Source: Cellulophaga sp. HaHaR_3_176 (GTDB taxonomy: Bacteria > Bacteroidota > Bacteroidia > Flavobacteriales > Flavobacteriaceae). From it: a stretch of DNA of 64,000 nt. Below are positions 26,545-37,482 of this stretch, piece after piece (the first letter of the stretch is position 1; every line of letters begins with the position of its first letter). The notes beneath the pieces were generated by a model. It was not told where the DNA came from. It saw only the letters and a program-made list of their open reading frames with translations, and did not search any database. The stretch covers positions 124,001-188,000 of the forward strand of contig NZ_CP058990.1 of NCBI RefSeq assembly GCF_019021925.1, read 5' to 3'. The translations under genes and the position numbers were made by a program.

Positions 26545-27442
26545 TCCAGTTTTATTGAGTGAGTCTGTAGATGGGCTTAATATTAAAGAAGATGGCATTT
26601 ATGTAGATGTTACGTTTGGTGGTGGTGGTCATTCTAAAGAAATATTAAGTAGGCTAGGCGAAAAAGGCAAATTGTTTGCTTTTGATCAAGATGAAGATGC
26701 TTTAAAGAATACACTTGATGATGAAAGGTTTGTGTTGATACATGAAAATTTCAGATTCATCACTCAATTTTTAAAATTCTACGGAATAAAAAAAGTAGAT
26801 GGTATTCTGGGTGATTTTGGTGTTTCTTCTCATCAGTTTGATGTTGCGGAGCGTGGTTTTTCAACTCGTTTTGATGCAGATTTAGATATGCGTATGAGTA
26901 AGAGAAATGCAATTTCAGCTTTTGAAGTTGTAAACTCATATACTTATGATGATTTAAGAAGGGTGTTGTTCGAATATGGTGATTTGCGAAATGCAAATGC
27001 AATGGCTACAACTATAATAGCAAAAAGAGAAGAGGAGTCAATAAAAACTACAGATCAATTAAAAACATTATTAAAGCAGTATTTGCCAGCTCGCGTAGAG
27101 CATAAAATATTAGCTCAAATATACCAAGCTATTCGTATAGAGGTAAATCAGGAAATTGAAGTGATAAAAGAATTTTTGTTACAAGTGCCCGATTTATTGA
27201 ATGAAGAAGGAAGATTGAGTGTCATAAGTTATCACTCTTTAGAAGATAGATTGGTAAAGCGATTTATTAGAGCGGGGCTTTTTGAAGGGGAGCCTGAGAA
27301 AGATTTTTATGGGAATATAAGTGTTCCTTTAAAAAAAGTAGGGGGGTTGGTAGTTCCATCAAAAAAAGAAATAGCAGTAAACAATAGAGCGCGTAGTGCG
27401 AAATTAAGAATAGCAGAAAAAGCTAGAATAAAGAAAAAATAA
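26531..27442 (+). CDS. rsmH: 16S rRNA (cytosine1402-N4)-methyltransferase
   Basis: SAM-dependent methylation of 16S rRNA C1402. The 303-residue protein starts MSYHNPVLLSESVDGL and has the SAM motif VDVTFGGGGHSKEIL, then LGDFGVSSHQFDVAERGFSTRFDADLDMRM and the C-terminal VISYHSLEDRLVKRF. It overlaps mraZ by 14 bp and is followed by ftsL after 5 bp. Confidence 0.96.
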   Translation: MSYHNPVLLSESVDGLNIKEDGIYVDVTFGGGGHSKEILSRLGEKGKLFAFDQDEDALKNTLDDERFVLIHENFRFITQFLKFYGIKKVDGILGDFGVSSHQFDVAERGFSTRFDADLDMRMSKRNAISAFEVVNSYTYDDLRRVLFEYGDLRNANAMATTIIAKREEESIKTTDQLKTLLKQYLPARVEHKILAQIYQAIRIEVNQEIEVIKEFLLQVPDLLNEEGRLSVISYHSLEDRLVKRFIRAGLFEGEPEKDFYGNISVPLKKVGGLVVPSKKEIAVNNRARSAKLRIAEKARIKKK

Positions 27443-27447
27443 GGCAA

Positions 27448-27765
27448 GTGCGAAAAGGAATTTTAGACATTTTAAAAGGAAAATTTTTAGTAAGCGGCGA
27501 TGCTCCTAAAAATTGGATTTTTATAATCTTCACTTCTTTCTTAGCGGCAGCTATGATCGCAAGTTCGCATAGTGCAGATAGTAAAGTACATCAAATAGCG
27601 GCTTTAAATGAAGAGGTTAAAGAATTGCGAAGTGAGTTTATTGATGGGCAAACAGATGTTCAGAAGTTAAAATTGGAATCTGAAATATTAAAAACAGTAA
27701 GTGAAGAAGGATTGTTTCCGTCGGAAACACCTCCTTTTAAAATAAGAGTTAAATCAGCTAAATAG
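27448..27765 (+). CDS. ftsL: FtsL-like cell division protein
   Basis: A 105-residue bitopic membrane protein between rsmH and ftsI, the usual ftsL position. It has a cytoplasmic segment of about 22 residues and one membrane helix (about 23-43, WIFIIFTSFLAAAMIASS). A short coiled coil follows (LNEEVKELRSEFIDGQTDVQKLKLESEIL). FtsL sequences diverge strongly, so identity rests on topology, size and position. GTG start; its TAG stop overlaps the ftsI GTG. Confidence 0.82.
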   Translation: MRKGILDILKGKFLVSGDAPKNWIFIIFTSFLAAAMIASSHSADSKVHQIAALNEEVKELRSEFIDGQTDVQKLKLESEILKTVSEEGLFPSETPPFKIRVKSAK

Positions 27766-29768
27766 TGGCAGTAACAGAAAAAAACATATTAACAAGATTG
27801 TATGTGGTGGCAGGTTTCCTGTTCATCTTAGCTGTTGCTGTGGTTGTAAAACTGGTTAGTATTCAAATGGTTGATGGTGAAAAGTATCGCCAACTTGCTG
27901 AAGATAGAACGGAGAAAGTTTTTACAATAACACCTAACCGTGGTAATTTATATTCTGCAGATGGTAGTTTGTTAGCGACATCTGTTTCTCGATTTAATAT
28001 AAGGTTTGATGCTGTTACTGTTAAAGATGGTGATTTTAAAGAAAATATAAAGCCTTTGTCTTTAGCGCTTTCTAAATTATTAGGTAAACCTTCTTCGTAT
28101 TACGAAAAGCTATTGCGTAAGGCTAAAGTGAATAAAAATAGGTATGCTTTAATAGCAAGAAATTTAGATTATTCTGATTATGTGCAAATTAAAAAATTCC
28201 CGCTTTTTGAAAAAGGACCAAATAGAGGAGGTATAGTTATAGAGCAACGAACGGTGCGTGAGCATCCGTTAGGAAAAATTGCAGAGCGTAGTGTTGGCTA
28301 TGAGCGTTTTGATGCTGAAGGTCATGCTACAAGAGTAGGGTTAGAAGGTGCATTTACTGAGTATTTAAGTGGAGAAAAAGGAAGCCGATTAAAGCAGAAA
28401 ATAGCAAAAGGTCAGTGGAAACCTATTGGTATGGATAATATTGTAGAGCCTAAAGATGGTTACGACGTGTATTCTACAATTGATGTTAATATACAAGATA
28501 TAGCACATCATGCGCTTTTAGGTCAATTAGAGAAATATAAGGCAGATCATGGTTGTGTAATTGTAATGGAAACCAAAACTGGTGAAGTTAAAGCAATCTC
28601 GAATTTAGGTAGAACAGAAGGTGGTAAGTATTACGAGCGTTTAAATTATGCAATTGGCGAATCGCATGAACCAGGTTCTACATTTAAATTAATGTCAATG
28701 GTTGTTGCTTTAGAAGATAAAGTAATAGATACTAATACTGTAATAGATACTGAAAAAGGTCTTTATAAGGTATATAATAAAACAGTTAGGGATTCTAAAT
28801 GGGGTGGCTACGGAAAAGTTACGGCAGCTAAGGCATTTGAAATTTCTTCGAATACTGCTTTTGCAAAAATAATAAACAATAGCTATAAAGATAACCCTGA
28901 AAAATTTGTTGACCGCTTAATGAATATGGGGTTAAATAAAAAGTTGGATTTACCAATAAAGGGAGAAGGTAAGCCAGTTATTAGATATCCTGGTGATAAA
29001 GGTTGGTCTGGTATTTCTTTAGCGTGGATGTCTCATGGGTATGAAGTTTCATTAACACCATTACAAACATTAACCTTTTATAATGCAATCGCAAATGATG
29101 GTGAGATGGTGAAACCTAGACTTTTAAAAGAAGTAAAGGAATGGAATAAATCAATTGAAAAATTTGATAAAGAGGTGATTAATCCTTCTATATGTTCAAA
29201 AGAAACAATTGGTAAGGTGCAAGAAATGCTGAAGAATGTCGTAGAGAAAAAACATGGAACGGGTCATAGCCTTTATTCTCCTAATTTTTCAATGGCAGGT
29301 AAAACGGGTACATGTCAAAAAGATTACGTTTCAAAAGATCCAAATAAATTAAAGTACATATCAACTTTTGCGGGTTATTTTCCTGCAGATAATCCGAAGT
29401 ACTCTTGTATTGTGGTTATACATGAACCAGATAAAAGTGTGGGGTATTACGGAGCTGATGTTTCTGGACCTGTATTTAAGTCTGTGGCTCAAAAAATATA
29501 TGCAACATCGCCATTAGTTGATGAAATTGATGAGTTAGATGTTAAAGATGGCAATTTGGATAAAAAATACCAGCAATATTATGCTTTGTCTAATGAAAAA
29601 CATAGTACAGTACCTAACGTAGAGGGTATGAGTGGTATGGATGCTATTTCGATATTAGAAAACCTTGGTTTAAAAGTTAAGGTTACTGGTGTGGGTAGTG
29701 TAAAGAAACAAACATCAAAAGGTGTAAATATTAAAGAAGTAGAACAAATAGTTTTAGAGCTGTCATGA
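27765..29768 (+). CDS. ftsI: Penicillin-binding protein 3 / FtsI with PASTA domain
   Basis: Septal peptidoglycan transpeptidase. The 667-residue protein has one N-terminal membrane helix (about 12-33) and a dimerisation domain, then the transpeptidase. Its motifs are S305-TFK (active serine), S361-SN and K513-TG. Residues about 610-667 form a single PASTA domain (STVPNVEGMSGMDAISILEN). GTG start overlaps the ftsL stop; its own stop overlaps the murE ATG (ATGA). Confidence 0.95.
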   Translation: MAVTEKNILTRLYVVAGFLFILAVAVVVKLVSIQMVDGEKYRQLAEDRTEKVFTITPNRGNLYSADGSLLATSVSRFNIRFDAVTVKDGDFKENIKPLSLALSKLLGKPSSYYEKLLRKAKVNKNRYALIARNLDYSDYVQIKKFPLFEKGPNRGGIVIEQRTVREHPLGKIAERSVGYERFDAEGHATRVGLEGAFTEYLSGEKGSRLKQKIAKGQWKPIGMDNIVEPKDGYDVYSTIDVNIQDIAHHALLGQLEKYKADHGCVIVMETKTGEVKAISNLGRTEGGKYYERLNYAIGESHEPGSTFKLMSMVVALEDKVIDTNTVIDTEKGLYKVYNKTVRDSKWGGYGKVTAAKAFEISSNTAFAKIINNSYKDNPEKFVDRLMNMGLNKKLDLPIKGEGKPVIRYPGDKGWSGISLAWMSHGYEVSLTPLQTLTFYNAIANDGEMVKPRLLKEVKEWNKSIEKFDKEVINPSICSKETIGKVQEMLKNVVEKKHGTGHSLYSPNFSMAGKTGTCQKDYVSKDPNKLKYISTFAGYFPADNPKYSCIVVIHEPDKSVGYYGADVSGPVFKSVAQKIYATSPLVDEIDELDVKDGNLDKKYQQYYALSNEKHSTVPNVEGMSGMDAISILENLGLKVKVTGVGSVKKQTSKGVNIKEVEQIVLELS

Positions 29769-31228
29769 CATTATTAAAAGACATATTATTTGGGGTTAGT
29801 TTAATATCTGTAAGCGGTTCTACATCGGTTATGGTGAATAAGCTATGTTTTGATTCTCGATTAGTACTAATGGATGATGTTTTTATTGCTATTAGAGGTA
29901 CAATTACTGATGGTCATAATTATATAGAAAAGGCTATTAATTTAGGTGCTAAGGTGATTGTTTGTGAAGCTATGCCGGATACTATTGTAAATGAAATTAC
30001 ATATATTCAGGTAGATAATGGGAATAAAGCATTAGCAATAATGGCTTCAAACTATTACGGAAACCCTTCTGGAAATTTAAAGTTAGTTGGGATAACTGGT
30101 ACTAATGGTAAAACAACAGTAAGTAGTCTGTTGTATCAGTTATTTAAAAAAGCAGGGTTTAAAGTGGGGTTAATATCAACTATAAAAATAATGGTTGATG
30201 ATAACGAATATAAAACTAGCCATACAACGCCAGATGCTTTAACTATAAATAGTCATTTACAGTTAATGAACGAGGTAGGTGTTGAGTTCTGTTTTATGGA
30301 AGTGAGTTCGCATGGTATTCATCAAAAAAGAACCGAAGGTTTGGTTTTTGAAGGAGCCATATTTACAAATCTTTCGCATGATCATTTAGACTATCATAAA
30401 ACATTTGCAGAATATAGAGATACTAAAAAAATACTTTTTGATCAATTGCCTAAAAAAGCTTTTGCTTTAACGAACGTTGATGATAAAAATGGCCCTGTAA
30501 TGTTGCAAAATACTAAGGCTAGAAAATATACTTATGCATTAAAATCTTTTGCAGATTTTAGAGCACAAATTTTAGAAAATCAATTTAGTGGCCAATTATT
30601 GAAAATTGATGGCGATGAACTTTGGTCAAAATTAATTGGAGATTTTAATGCCTATAACATGTTAGCAATTTACGGAGCAGCTAGTTTGTTAGGCTTAGAG
30701 AAATTGGAAATATTAAGGTTGCTAAGTGAACTTGAAAATGTAGATGGTAGATTTCAATACTACATTTCAAAAGAAAAAATCACAGCAATAGTTGATTATG
30801 CGCATACGCCAGATGCATTAAAAAATGTGTTAGATACAATTAATGCACTTAGAACAGGAAATGAAAATGTAATTACTGTTGTAGGTTGTGGTGGTGATCG
30901 AGATAAATCTAAGCGCCCTGTTATGGGGCATATTGCTTCTGAAATGAGCACTACTGCCATTTTTACATCTGATAACCCTAGAACGGAAAAACCAGATGTA
31001 ATAATTAACGAAATGGAAGCAGGAGTTGAGGCGCAGAATGTAAGAAAATTTTTATCGATAGAAAATAGAGAACAGGCAATTAAAACGGCTTGTCAACTAG
31101 CAAATGCTCATGATATTATTCTTATTGCAGGTAAGGGGCATGAAACTTATCAAGAAACAAATGGAGTTAGGATAGATTTTGATGACTATGAAATAGTGCA
31201 AAATCTTTTGATAAGCCTAAATAAATAA
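29765..31228 (+). CDS. murE: UDP-MurNAc-tripeptide synthetase (meso-diaminopimelate-adding)
   Basis: Adds the third amino acid to the peptidoglycan stem. The 487-residue protein has the ATP loop GITGTNGKTTVS near residue 108 and the DNPR motif (FTSDNPRTEKP, near 405), which marks meso-diaminopimelate rather than lysine specificity. The host wall is thus predicted to be of the DAP type. It overlaps ftsI by 4 bp and is followed by mraY after 27 bp. Confidence 0.95.
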   Translation: MTLLKDILFGVSLISVSGSTSVMVNKLCFDSRLVLMDDVFIAIRGTITDGHNYIEKAINLGAKVIVCEAMPDTIVNEITYIQVDNGNKALAIMASNYYGNPSGNLKLVGITGTNGKTTVSSLLYQLFKKAGFKVGLISTIKIMVDDNEYKTSHTTPDALTINSHLQLMNEVGVEFCFMEVSSHGIHQKRTEGLVFEGAIFTNLSHDHLDYHKTFAEYRDTKKILFDQLPKKAFALTNVDDKNGPVMLQNTKARKYTYALKSFADFRAQILENQFSGQLLKIDGDELWSKLIGDFNAYNMLAIYGAASLLGLEKLEILRLLSELENVDGRFQYYISKEKITAIVDYAHTPDALKNVLDTINALRTGNENVITVVGCGGDRDKSKRPVMGHIASEMSTTAIFTSDNPRTEKPDVIINEMEAGVEAQNVRKFLSIENREQAIKTACQLANAHDIILIAGKGHETYQETNGVRIDFDDYEIVQNLLISLNK

Positions 31229-31255
31229 TAGACAATAAAGACCAACAACGAACAA

Positions 31256-32476
31256 ATGTTATATTACTTATTCGAATTTTTGGAAAAAAACTATCAGATA
31301 CCTGGTGCTGGGCTATTTCAGTTCATCACATTTAGGGCTGCTTTAGCTGTGCTTACATCGCTATTAATAGCAACGGTATATGGTAAAAAAATTATTGTTT
31401 TTCTTCAAAATAAACAAATAGGTGAAACTGTTCGTGATCTTGGCTTAGATGGGCAAAAACAAAAAGCAGGTACACCTACAATGGGTGGTTTAATCATCAT
31501 TTTGGCAACATTAATTCCTGTTTTATTATTTGCTAGATTAGATAATATATATGTTATCCTTTTAATTGTTACAACAATTTGGATGGGTATTATTGGTTTT
31601 GTGGATGATTATATAAAAATCTTTAAAAAAGATAAAGAAGGTTTAAAAGGAAAGTTTAAAATTTTAGGTCAAGTAGTGTTGGGTTTAATAGTAGGTACTA
31701 CGCTATATTTTCATCCTGAGGTTACTATGAAAGAGCGTAGTAAAACAGTGATAACACCTTCTTATACTGTTGAGAAGCAGGTTGGTGCAGAAATTAAATC
31801 TACAAAAACTACAGTTCCCTTTTTTAAGAATAACGAGCTTGATTATACGAGTTTCATTTCTTGGATGGGAGATGGGGCTAAAGAATATGCGTGGTTAATA
31901 TTTATTCCTATTGTGATAATTATAGTAACAGCAGTTTCTAACGGTGCAAACCTAACGGATGGTATCGACGGCCTTGCGGCAGGCACATCTGCAATAATTG
32001 TCCTCACAATTGGTATTCTAACTTGGATATCTGGTAATATCATATTTGCGAATTATTTAGATATCATGTTTATACCTAGGGCAGGAGAGCTTGTGGTTTT
32101 TGTCGGGGCTTTTCTGGGTGCTTTAGTTGGGTTTTTGTGGTATAACACATTTCCTGCGCAAGTATTTATGGGTGATACGGGTAGTTTAACAATAGGTGGT
32201 GTTATTGCTGTAATCGCAATCATTATTAGAAAAGAATTATTAATACCTGTTTTATGTGGAATTTTCTTTGCAGAGTCTATTTCGGTAATGTTACAGGTAG
32301 GGTATTTTAAATATACTAAGAAAAAATTTGGAGAAGGAAAGCGTGTTTTTTTAATGGCGCCTTTGCATCATCACTATCAAAAGAAAGGCTACCACGAAAG
32401 TAAAATAGTGAACCGCTTTTGGATTATTGGTATTCTGCTGGCGATAATAACTATAGTAACCTTAAAAGTACGATAG
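31256..32476 (+). CDS. mraY: Phospho-N-acetylmuramoyl-pentapeptide transferase
   Basis: Forms lipid I at the inner membrane. The 406-residue protein has about ten membrane helices and the family motifs [24 protein letters not shown] and [10 protein letters not shown], then the MAPLHHHYQ segment. It has the Bacteroidota-type insertion around residues 155-190 (a long soluble loop after YFHPEV), making it longer than E. coli MraY (360 residues). Confidence 0.96.
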   Translation: MLYYLFEFLEKNYQIPGAGLFQFITFRAALAVLTSLLIATVYGKKIIVFLQNKQIGETVRDLGLDGQKQKAGTPTMGGLIIILATLIPVLLFARLDNIYVILLIVTTIWMGIIGFVDDYIKIFKKDKEGLKGKFKILGQVVLGLIVGTTLYFHPEVTMKERSKTVITPSYTVEKQVGAEIKSTKTTVPFFKNNELDYTSFISWMGDGAKEYAWLIFIPIVIIIVTAVSNGANLTDGIDGLAAGTSAIIVLTIGILTWISGNIIFANYLDIMFIPRAGELVVFVGAFLGALVGFLWYNTFPAQVFMGDTGSLTIGGVIAVIAIIIRKELLIPVLCGIFFAESISVMLQVGYFKYTKKKFGEGKRVFLMAPLHHHYQKKGYHESKIVNRFWIIGILLAIITIVTLKVR

Positions 32477-32477
32477 G

Positions 32478-33812
32478 ATGAAAAGGTTGGTTGTGCTCGG
32501 AGGAGGAGAAAGTGGTGTAGGTACGGCAATATTAGGAAAGCAAAAAGGATACGATGTTTTTATTTCTGATAAAGGAAAAGTAAAGGAAAAATATAAAAAA
32601 GTTCTTGAACATTTTGGAATTGATTGGGAAGATGAAAATCATACAGAAGCAAAAATATTAAATGCAGATGTAGTGATGAAAAGTCCAGGTATACCTGATA
32701 AAGTTCCTTTAGTTGTAAAACTAAAAAAAATAGGTATTCCTGTAATTTCAGAAATAGAATTTGCATCAAAATATACAGATGCAACTATTATTGGAATAAC
32801 AGGGAGTAACGGAAAAACTACCACAACAATGCTCACAAATCACATTATAAAAAATGAAGGTTTGAGTGTTGGTATGGCTGGTAACATAGGAGATAGTTAT
32901 GCTAAAATGGTAGCAGAAAACAACTTCGATTATTACGTGTTAGAGATTAGTAGTTTTCAGTTAGATGGTATAATGGATTTTAAACCACATATCGCAATTA
33001 TAACAAACATATCGCCAGATCATTTAGATAGGTATGAGTATAAGTATGAAAATTACATTGCATCTAAATTTAGAATAGCAGAAAATCAAACAGAAGATGA
33101 TTTTTTGATTTATGATGCAGATGATAAAGATTTAGTCGATTGGCTAAATAAGCACCCAGTTAAGGCAAAATTATTGCCATTTTCTTTGCGAGAAGAAGTG
33201 GTGGAAGGAGCATATAGTTTAAACAAGAATATAACAATTACAACAAATAACGAGACATTGAAAATGACGACAGACACTTTAGCATTAGAAGGTAAGCATA
33301 ACCTTAAAAACACTATGGCAGCATCAACAGCAGCTAAGTTAATTGGTATCAGAAAAGAGACCATTCGCCAAAGTGTAACAAACTTTCAGGGTGCAGAACA
33401 CCGTCTGGAAAAAGTACTTAAAATTCACCATGTAGAGTACATAAACGATTCTAAGGCTACAAATGTTAATGCTACTTATTATGCTTTAGATAGTATGAAA
33501 ACACCTACGGTTTGGATTGTTGGAGGTGTTGATAAGGGTAATGATTATATGTCTTTAATGCCTTTCGTGAGAGAAAAAGTTAAAGCAATTATTTGTTTAG
33601 GAAAAGACAATACAAAAATAAAAGAAGCTTTTGGTAACGCTGTAGATCTTTTGGTAGAAACATATGCAATGGATGAGGCTATAAAAGTGGCATATAAAAT
33701 TGCAGAACGAGGTGATACTGTTTTGTTATCTCCTGCGTGTGCTAGTTTTGATCTTTTTGATAATTATGAAGATCGTGGAAATCAGTTTAAAATGGCAGTA
33801 AAAAACTTATAA
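32478..33812 (+). CDS. murD: UDP-MurNAc-L-alanine:D-glutamate ligase
   Basis: Adds D-glutamate to UDP-MurNAc-L-Ala. The 444-residue protein has an N-terminal Rossmann domain (RLVVLGGGESGVG), the ATP loop GITGSNGKTTTTM near residue 107, the SSFQLD motif and C-terminal GAEHRLE and SPACASFDLFDNYEDRG. It starts one base after the mraY stop. Confidence 0.96.
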   Translation: MKRLVVLGGGESGVGTAILGKQKGYDVFISDKGKVKEKYKKVLEHFGIDWEDENHTEAKILNADVVMKSPGIPDKVPLVVKLKKIGIPVISEIEFASKYTDATIIGITGSNGKTTTTMLTNHIIKNEGLSVGMAGNIGDSYAKMVAENNFDYYVLEISSFQLDGIMDFKPHIAIITNISPDHLDRYEYKYENYIASKFRIAENQTEDDFLIYDADDKDLVDWLNKHPVKAKLLPFSLREEVVEGAYSLNKNITITTNNETLKMTTDTLALEGKHNLKNTMAASTAAKLIGIRKETIRQSVTNFQGAEHRLEKVLKIHHVEYINDSKATNVNATYYALDSMKTPTVWIVGGVDKGNDYMSLMPFVREKVKAIICLGKDNTKIKEAFGNAVDLLVETYAMDEAIKVAYKIAERGDTVLLSPACASFDLFDNYEDRGNQFKMAVKNL

Positions 33813-33817
33813 GATAA

Positions 33818-35020
33818 ATGGATTTTTTCAACAAAATAAAAGGGGATAAAGCGATTTGGGCCATAGTGGCTCTTCTTGCGTTATTTTCATTTTTACCAGT
33901 TTACAGCGCGAGTAGTAATCTGGTTTACGTTGTTGGAAATGGTACAAGTACTACGTTTAGTTTTTTATTTAAACATGGTTTTTTATTGGCTTTAGGCTTT
34001 GGAATTATATATGGTGTACATCGTATACCTACACATTTTTTTAAAGGTTTATCGCTTATCGCAATGCCAATTGTTTTGTTGTTGTTAGTGTATACGTTAG
34101 CACAAGGCACAACCATTGGCGGGGCAAATGCAAGTAGATGGATTCGTTTGCCGTTGGTTGGGTTTACTTTTCAAACATCAAACTTGGCGGCGGTTGTTCT
34201 AATGGTTTATATAGCGCGTTATTTGACAAAAATTAAGGATAAAAAAATCACATTTAAAGAAAGTATACTCCCGTTGTGGATACCTGTTTTTTTAGTGTTG
34301 ATACTAATATTACCGGCTAATTTTTCAACAGCAGCAATTATCTTTTTTATGGTAATGGTGCTTTGCTTTTTAGGTGGTTATCCTATAAAGTATTTGTTGG
34401 GAATTATAGGTAGTGGTTTTTTAATACTTACATTATTTATTTTAACAGCTAAAGCGGCTCCAGATTTATTTCCAAACCGTGTTACAACCTGGGAAAATAG
34501 AATAGGTAGTTTTTTAAATGGAGAGGATGATGAGTCTGATTATCAAATACAAAATGCCAAAATTGCAATTGCAACAGGTGGTATTATAGGTAAAGGCGCT
34601 GGTAAAAGTGTGCAGAAAAACTTTTTACCGCAAAGTTCATCTGATTTTATTTATGCCATAATTGTTGAAGAATACGGTTTGGTAGGTGGTTTAATTTTGG
34701 TTTTTTTTTATTTGTTGCTGCTTTTTAGAATTGTGGTAGTTGCTAATGGTAATGATACAATTTTCGGAAAACTAATAGTAGTAGGTGTAGGCTTGCCGAT
34801 AGTTTTTCAGGCATTTATAAATATGGCAGTTGCGGTAGAATTATTTCCTGTTACAGGACAAACATTGCCATTAATTAGTAGTGGAGGAACCTCCACTTGG
34901 ATGACTTGTTTGGCAATAGGCATAATATTAAGTGCAAGTAATAAAGATGGTATTGCAGAAGTTAGGTCTGCAGATATAGATGATACGAACCCTTTAGAAG
35001 TTTTAAGTGGACAATTATAA
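33818..35020 (+). CDS. ftsW: Cell division protein FtsW
   Basis: SEDS-family septal glycosyltransferase that works with FtsI. The 400-residue protein has ten or so membrane helices. Motifs include [12 protein letters not shown] near residue 100, NFSTAAIIF, a [21 protein letters not shown] periplasmic-loop segment and the [13 protein letters not shown] end motif. It overlaps murG by 14 bp. Confidence 0.95.
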   Translation: MDFFNKIKGDKAIWAIVALLALFSFLPVYSASSNLVYVVGNGTSTTFSFLFKHGFLLALGFGIIYGVHRIPTHFFKGLSLIAMPIVLLLLVYTLAQGTTIGGANASRWIRLPLVGFTFQTSNLAAVVLMVYIARYLTKIKDKKITFKESILPLWIPVFLVLILILPANFSTAAIIFFMVMVLCFLGGYPIKYLLGIIGSGFLILTLFILTAKAAPDLFPNRVTTWENRIGSFLNGEDDESDYQIQNAKIAIATGGIIGKGAGKSVQKNFLPQSSSDFIYAIIVEEYGLVGGLILVFFYLLLLFRIVVVANGNDTIFGKLIVVGVGLPIVFQAFINMAVAVELFPVTGQTLPLISSGGTSTWMTCLAIGIILSASNKDGIAEVRSADIDDTNPLEVLSGQL

Positions 35021-36098
35021 ATTTATACTTTCAGGAGGAGGAACAGGTGGACATATTTATCCGGCAATTGCTATTGCGAATGAATTAAAGCGAAGGCACC
35101 CAAATGCTGAGTTTTTATTTGTTGGTGCAAAAGATAGAATGGAGATGGAGAAAGTACCTAATGCAGGGTACAAAATTGAAGGATTGTGGATTAGTGGATT
35201 GCAAAGGAAATTGACATTCAAAAATATGATGTTCCCTTTTAAATTAATAAGTAGTTTGATAAGAGCAAATGGCATAGTTAAAGAGTTTAAACCTGATGTT
35301 GTAATTGGTACGGGTGGCTTTGCTAGTGGTCCGCTTTTAAAAAGAGCATCAGCAATAGGAATATCATGTGTACTACAAGAGCAGAATTCTTATGCAGGTG
35401 TAACGAATAAGTTGTTGGCTAAAAAAGCAAAGAAAATTTGTGTTGCTTATGATGGTATGGAACGGTTTTTTCCTGCAGATAAAATTATAAAAACTGGTAA
35501 TCCTGTTCGTGGAGATTTAGTCGAAATGAATACAGATAAAAATGAAGCAATTTCATTTTTTGGATTAGAAGCAGGTAAGCCGACTTTAGTTGTTTTGGGA
35601 GGTAGTTTAGGAGCTAGACGTATCAATCAATTAGTAGAAAAAGAATTGAATTTCTTTGAGCAATTAGGAGTTCAGTTGATATGGCAATGCGGTAAACTGT
35701 ATTACGAAGAGTATAAAAAATATACATCTGACACAGTAAAAGTTTTTGATTTTTTAAACAAAATGGACTTTACCTATGCAGCAGCTGATATTGTAATTTC
35801 TAGAGCTGGAGCAGGTTCTGTTTCAGAGTTGTGTATTGTTGGTAAGCCAGTAGTTTACATTCCGTCACCAAATGTGGCAGAAGATCATCAAACTAAAAAT
35901 GCAACAGCATTGGCAGTAAAAAATGCTGCGCTATTAATTAAAGAAAAAGATTTAGATGTGCAGTTTGAAAGTGTTTTTTCTGCATTGTATAAAGATAAAA
36001 GTAAGCAGAGGCAATTAGGAGAAAATTGTAAGCAGATGGCAATGCCAAACGCAACAATTGCAATCGTTGATGAAATAGAAAAATTATTAAAAAAATAA
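35007..36098 (+). CDS. murG: Lipid II-forming N-acetylglucosaminyltransferase
   Basis: Transfers GlcNAc to lipid I on the cytoplasmic face. The 363-residue protein has the GT-B motifs [12 protein letters not shown] near the start, [24 protein letters not shown] and [15 protein letters not shown]. The GTG at 35007, inside the ftsW end, puts the glycine-rich loop at the expected distance from the N-terminus. Confidence 0.96.
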   Translation: MDNYKFILSGGGTGGHIYPAIAIANELKRRHPNAEFLFVGAKDRMEMEKVPNAGYKIEGLWISGLQRKLTFKNMMFPFKLISSLIRANGIVKEFKPDVVIGTGGFASGPLLKRASAIGISCVLQEQNSYAGVTNKLLAKKAKKICVAYDGMERFFPADKIIKTGNPVRGDLVEMNTDKNEAISFFGLEAGKPTLVVLGGSLGARRINQLVEKELNFFEQLGVQLIWQCGKLYYEEYKKYTSDTVKVFDFLNKMDFTYAAADIVISRAGAGSVSELCIVGKPVVYIPSPNVAEDHQTKNATALAVKNAALLIKEKDLDVQFESVFSALYKDKSKQRQLGENCKQMAMPNATIAIVDEIEKLLKK

Positions 36099-36120
36099 AA
36101 AATCTCTATTAATAAGAGAT

Positions 36121-37482
36121 GTGAGTTGTATGAACATGAATCAAATACATAGCGTTTATTTTCTGGGTATCGGAGGTATAGGTATGTCTGCCTTGGCTAG
36201 GTATTTCATGTTTTTAGATAAAAATGTTGCTGGTTATGATAAAACAGCAAGCCCCTTAACTTTAGAGTTAGAAGAGGCTGGTGTAAAAATTCATTATGAT
36301 GATGATCTTTCAAAAATAGAAGCACAATTTTTTGATAAAGAAACTTGCTTGGTAGTTTATACGCCAGCAGTACCAAAAGATCATACTGAACTAAATTATT
36401 TTTTTGATAATGATTTTCAAGTAAAAAAAAGATCTGAAGTTTTAGGTATTGCGACAAATGATACATTTTGTCTGGCAGTAGCGGGTACGCATGGCAAAAC
36501 AACAACTTCAAGTATTTTAGCACATTTGTTAAAAGAAGCTCATTTGCCAATGACTGCTTTTTTAGGAGGTATATCTGAAGATTTCGGAAGTAATTTTCAT
36601 TATCAAGGCTCTGAGTATTCTGTGGTTGAGGCAGATGAATTCGATCGTTCTTTTTTGAGATTATCACCAAATATAGCCTGTATTACATCTATGGATGCAG
36701 ATCATTTAGATATTTATGGAACAGGAGAAGAGTTGCATAAATCTTTTCATGAATTTGCTAGTAGAATAAAAGAGAATGGTAAGCTTTTTGTACGTAAAGG
36801 TTTGCCTATTGATGGTGTTACGTATGGTATTGAAGATGAGTCTGATTATTGTGCTAAAAACATCAATGTAGTTGATGGGGCTTACGTTTTCGATATTCAA
36901 ACACCTACGGTTTTATATAAAAGCGTCACTTTTAATAAACCAGGAAGGCATAATTTATTAAATGCTTTAGTGGCTTTAGCAATGGCATTAGAGACTGGAG
37001 CCAAAGCAGAAAATTTATTTCCTGCTTTAGAAAGTTTCAAAGGAGTGCAACGTCGTTTTTCATATAGAATTAAAAATGATGATTTTGTTTTTATTGATGA
37101 TTATGCACATCATCCAACAGAAATAAATGCTGTTTTTGATGCTGTTTCAGAAATGCACCCTGATAAAAAAGTGTTGGCAGTTTTTCAGCCACATTTGTTT
37201 TCACGAACAAAAGATTTTGTTGATGATTTTGCCGAAAGTCTATCAAAATTTGAAAGCGTGCTATTGTTAGATATTTATCCAGCAAGAGAAAAACCAATAG
37301 AAGGAGTAACCTCTGAGTGGTTATTAGGTAAGTTGAGTAACTCAAATAAAAAATTAGTTCAGAAATCAGAATTAATTGATGAAATAAAAAAACAAAACCC
37401 AGAAGTTTTAGTAATGATGGGTGCTGGTGATATAGGTTTAGAAATTTTAAAAGTAAAAAATAGTTTTGTTAATGAAGGTTAA
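36121..37482 (+). CDS. murC: UDP-N-acetylmuramate:L-alanine ligase
   Basis: Starts the peptide stem by adding L-alanine. Motifs: YFLGIGGIGMSALARYF (Rossmann), AVAGTHGKTTTSSILAHLL (ATP loop), EADEFDRSFL and DDYAHHPTEI. The start is uncertain: GTG 36121, ATG 36130 and ATG 36136 are all in frame, and the last gives a conventional N-terminus. A small hairpin (ATCTCT/AGAGAT, 36102-36120) just precedes it. The end overlaps ftsQ by 11 bp. Confidence 0.95.
   Translation: MSCMNMNQIHSVYFLGIGGIGMSALARYFMFLDKNVAGYDKTASPLTLELEEAGVKIHYDDDLSKIEAQFFDKETCLVVYTPAVPKDHTELNYFFDNDFQVKKRSEVLGIATNDTFCLAVAGTHGKTTTSSILAHLLKEAHLPMTAFLGGISEDFGSNFHYQGSEYSVVEADEFDRSFLRLSPNIACITSMDADHLDIYGTGEELHKSFHEFASRIKENGKLFVRKGLPIDGVTYGIEDESDYCAKNINVVDGAYVFDIQTPTVLYKSVTFNKPGRHNLLNALVALAMALETGAKAENLFPALESFKGVQRRFSYRIKNDDFVFIDDYAHHPTEINAVFDAVSEMHPDKKVLAVFQPHLFSRTKDFVDDFAESLSKFESVLLLDIYPAREKPIEGVTSEWLLGKLSNSNKKLVQKSELIDEIKKQNPEVLVMMGAGDIGLEILKVKNSFVNEG

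Noticed and set aside
36206..36670. 154-residue minus-strand ORF inside murC
   Set aside because: It is antisense to a strongly conserved ligase, with a composition (L, H, Y, Q) typical of a reading-frame shadow. The same holds for other long antisense ORFs, such as 14593-15237.
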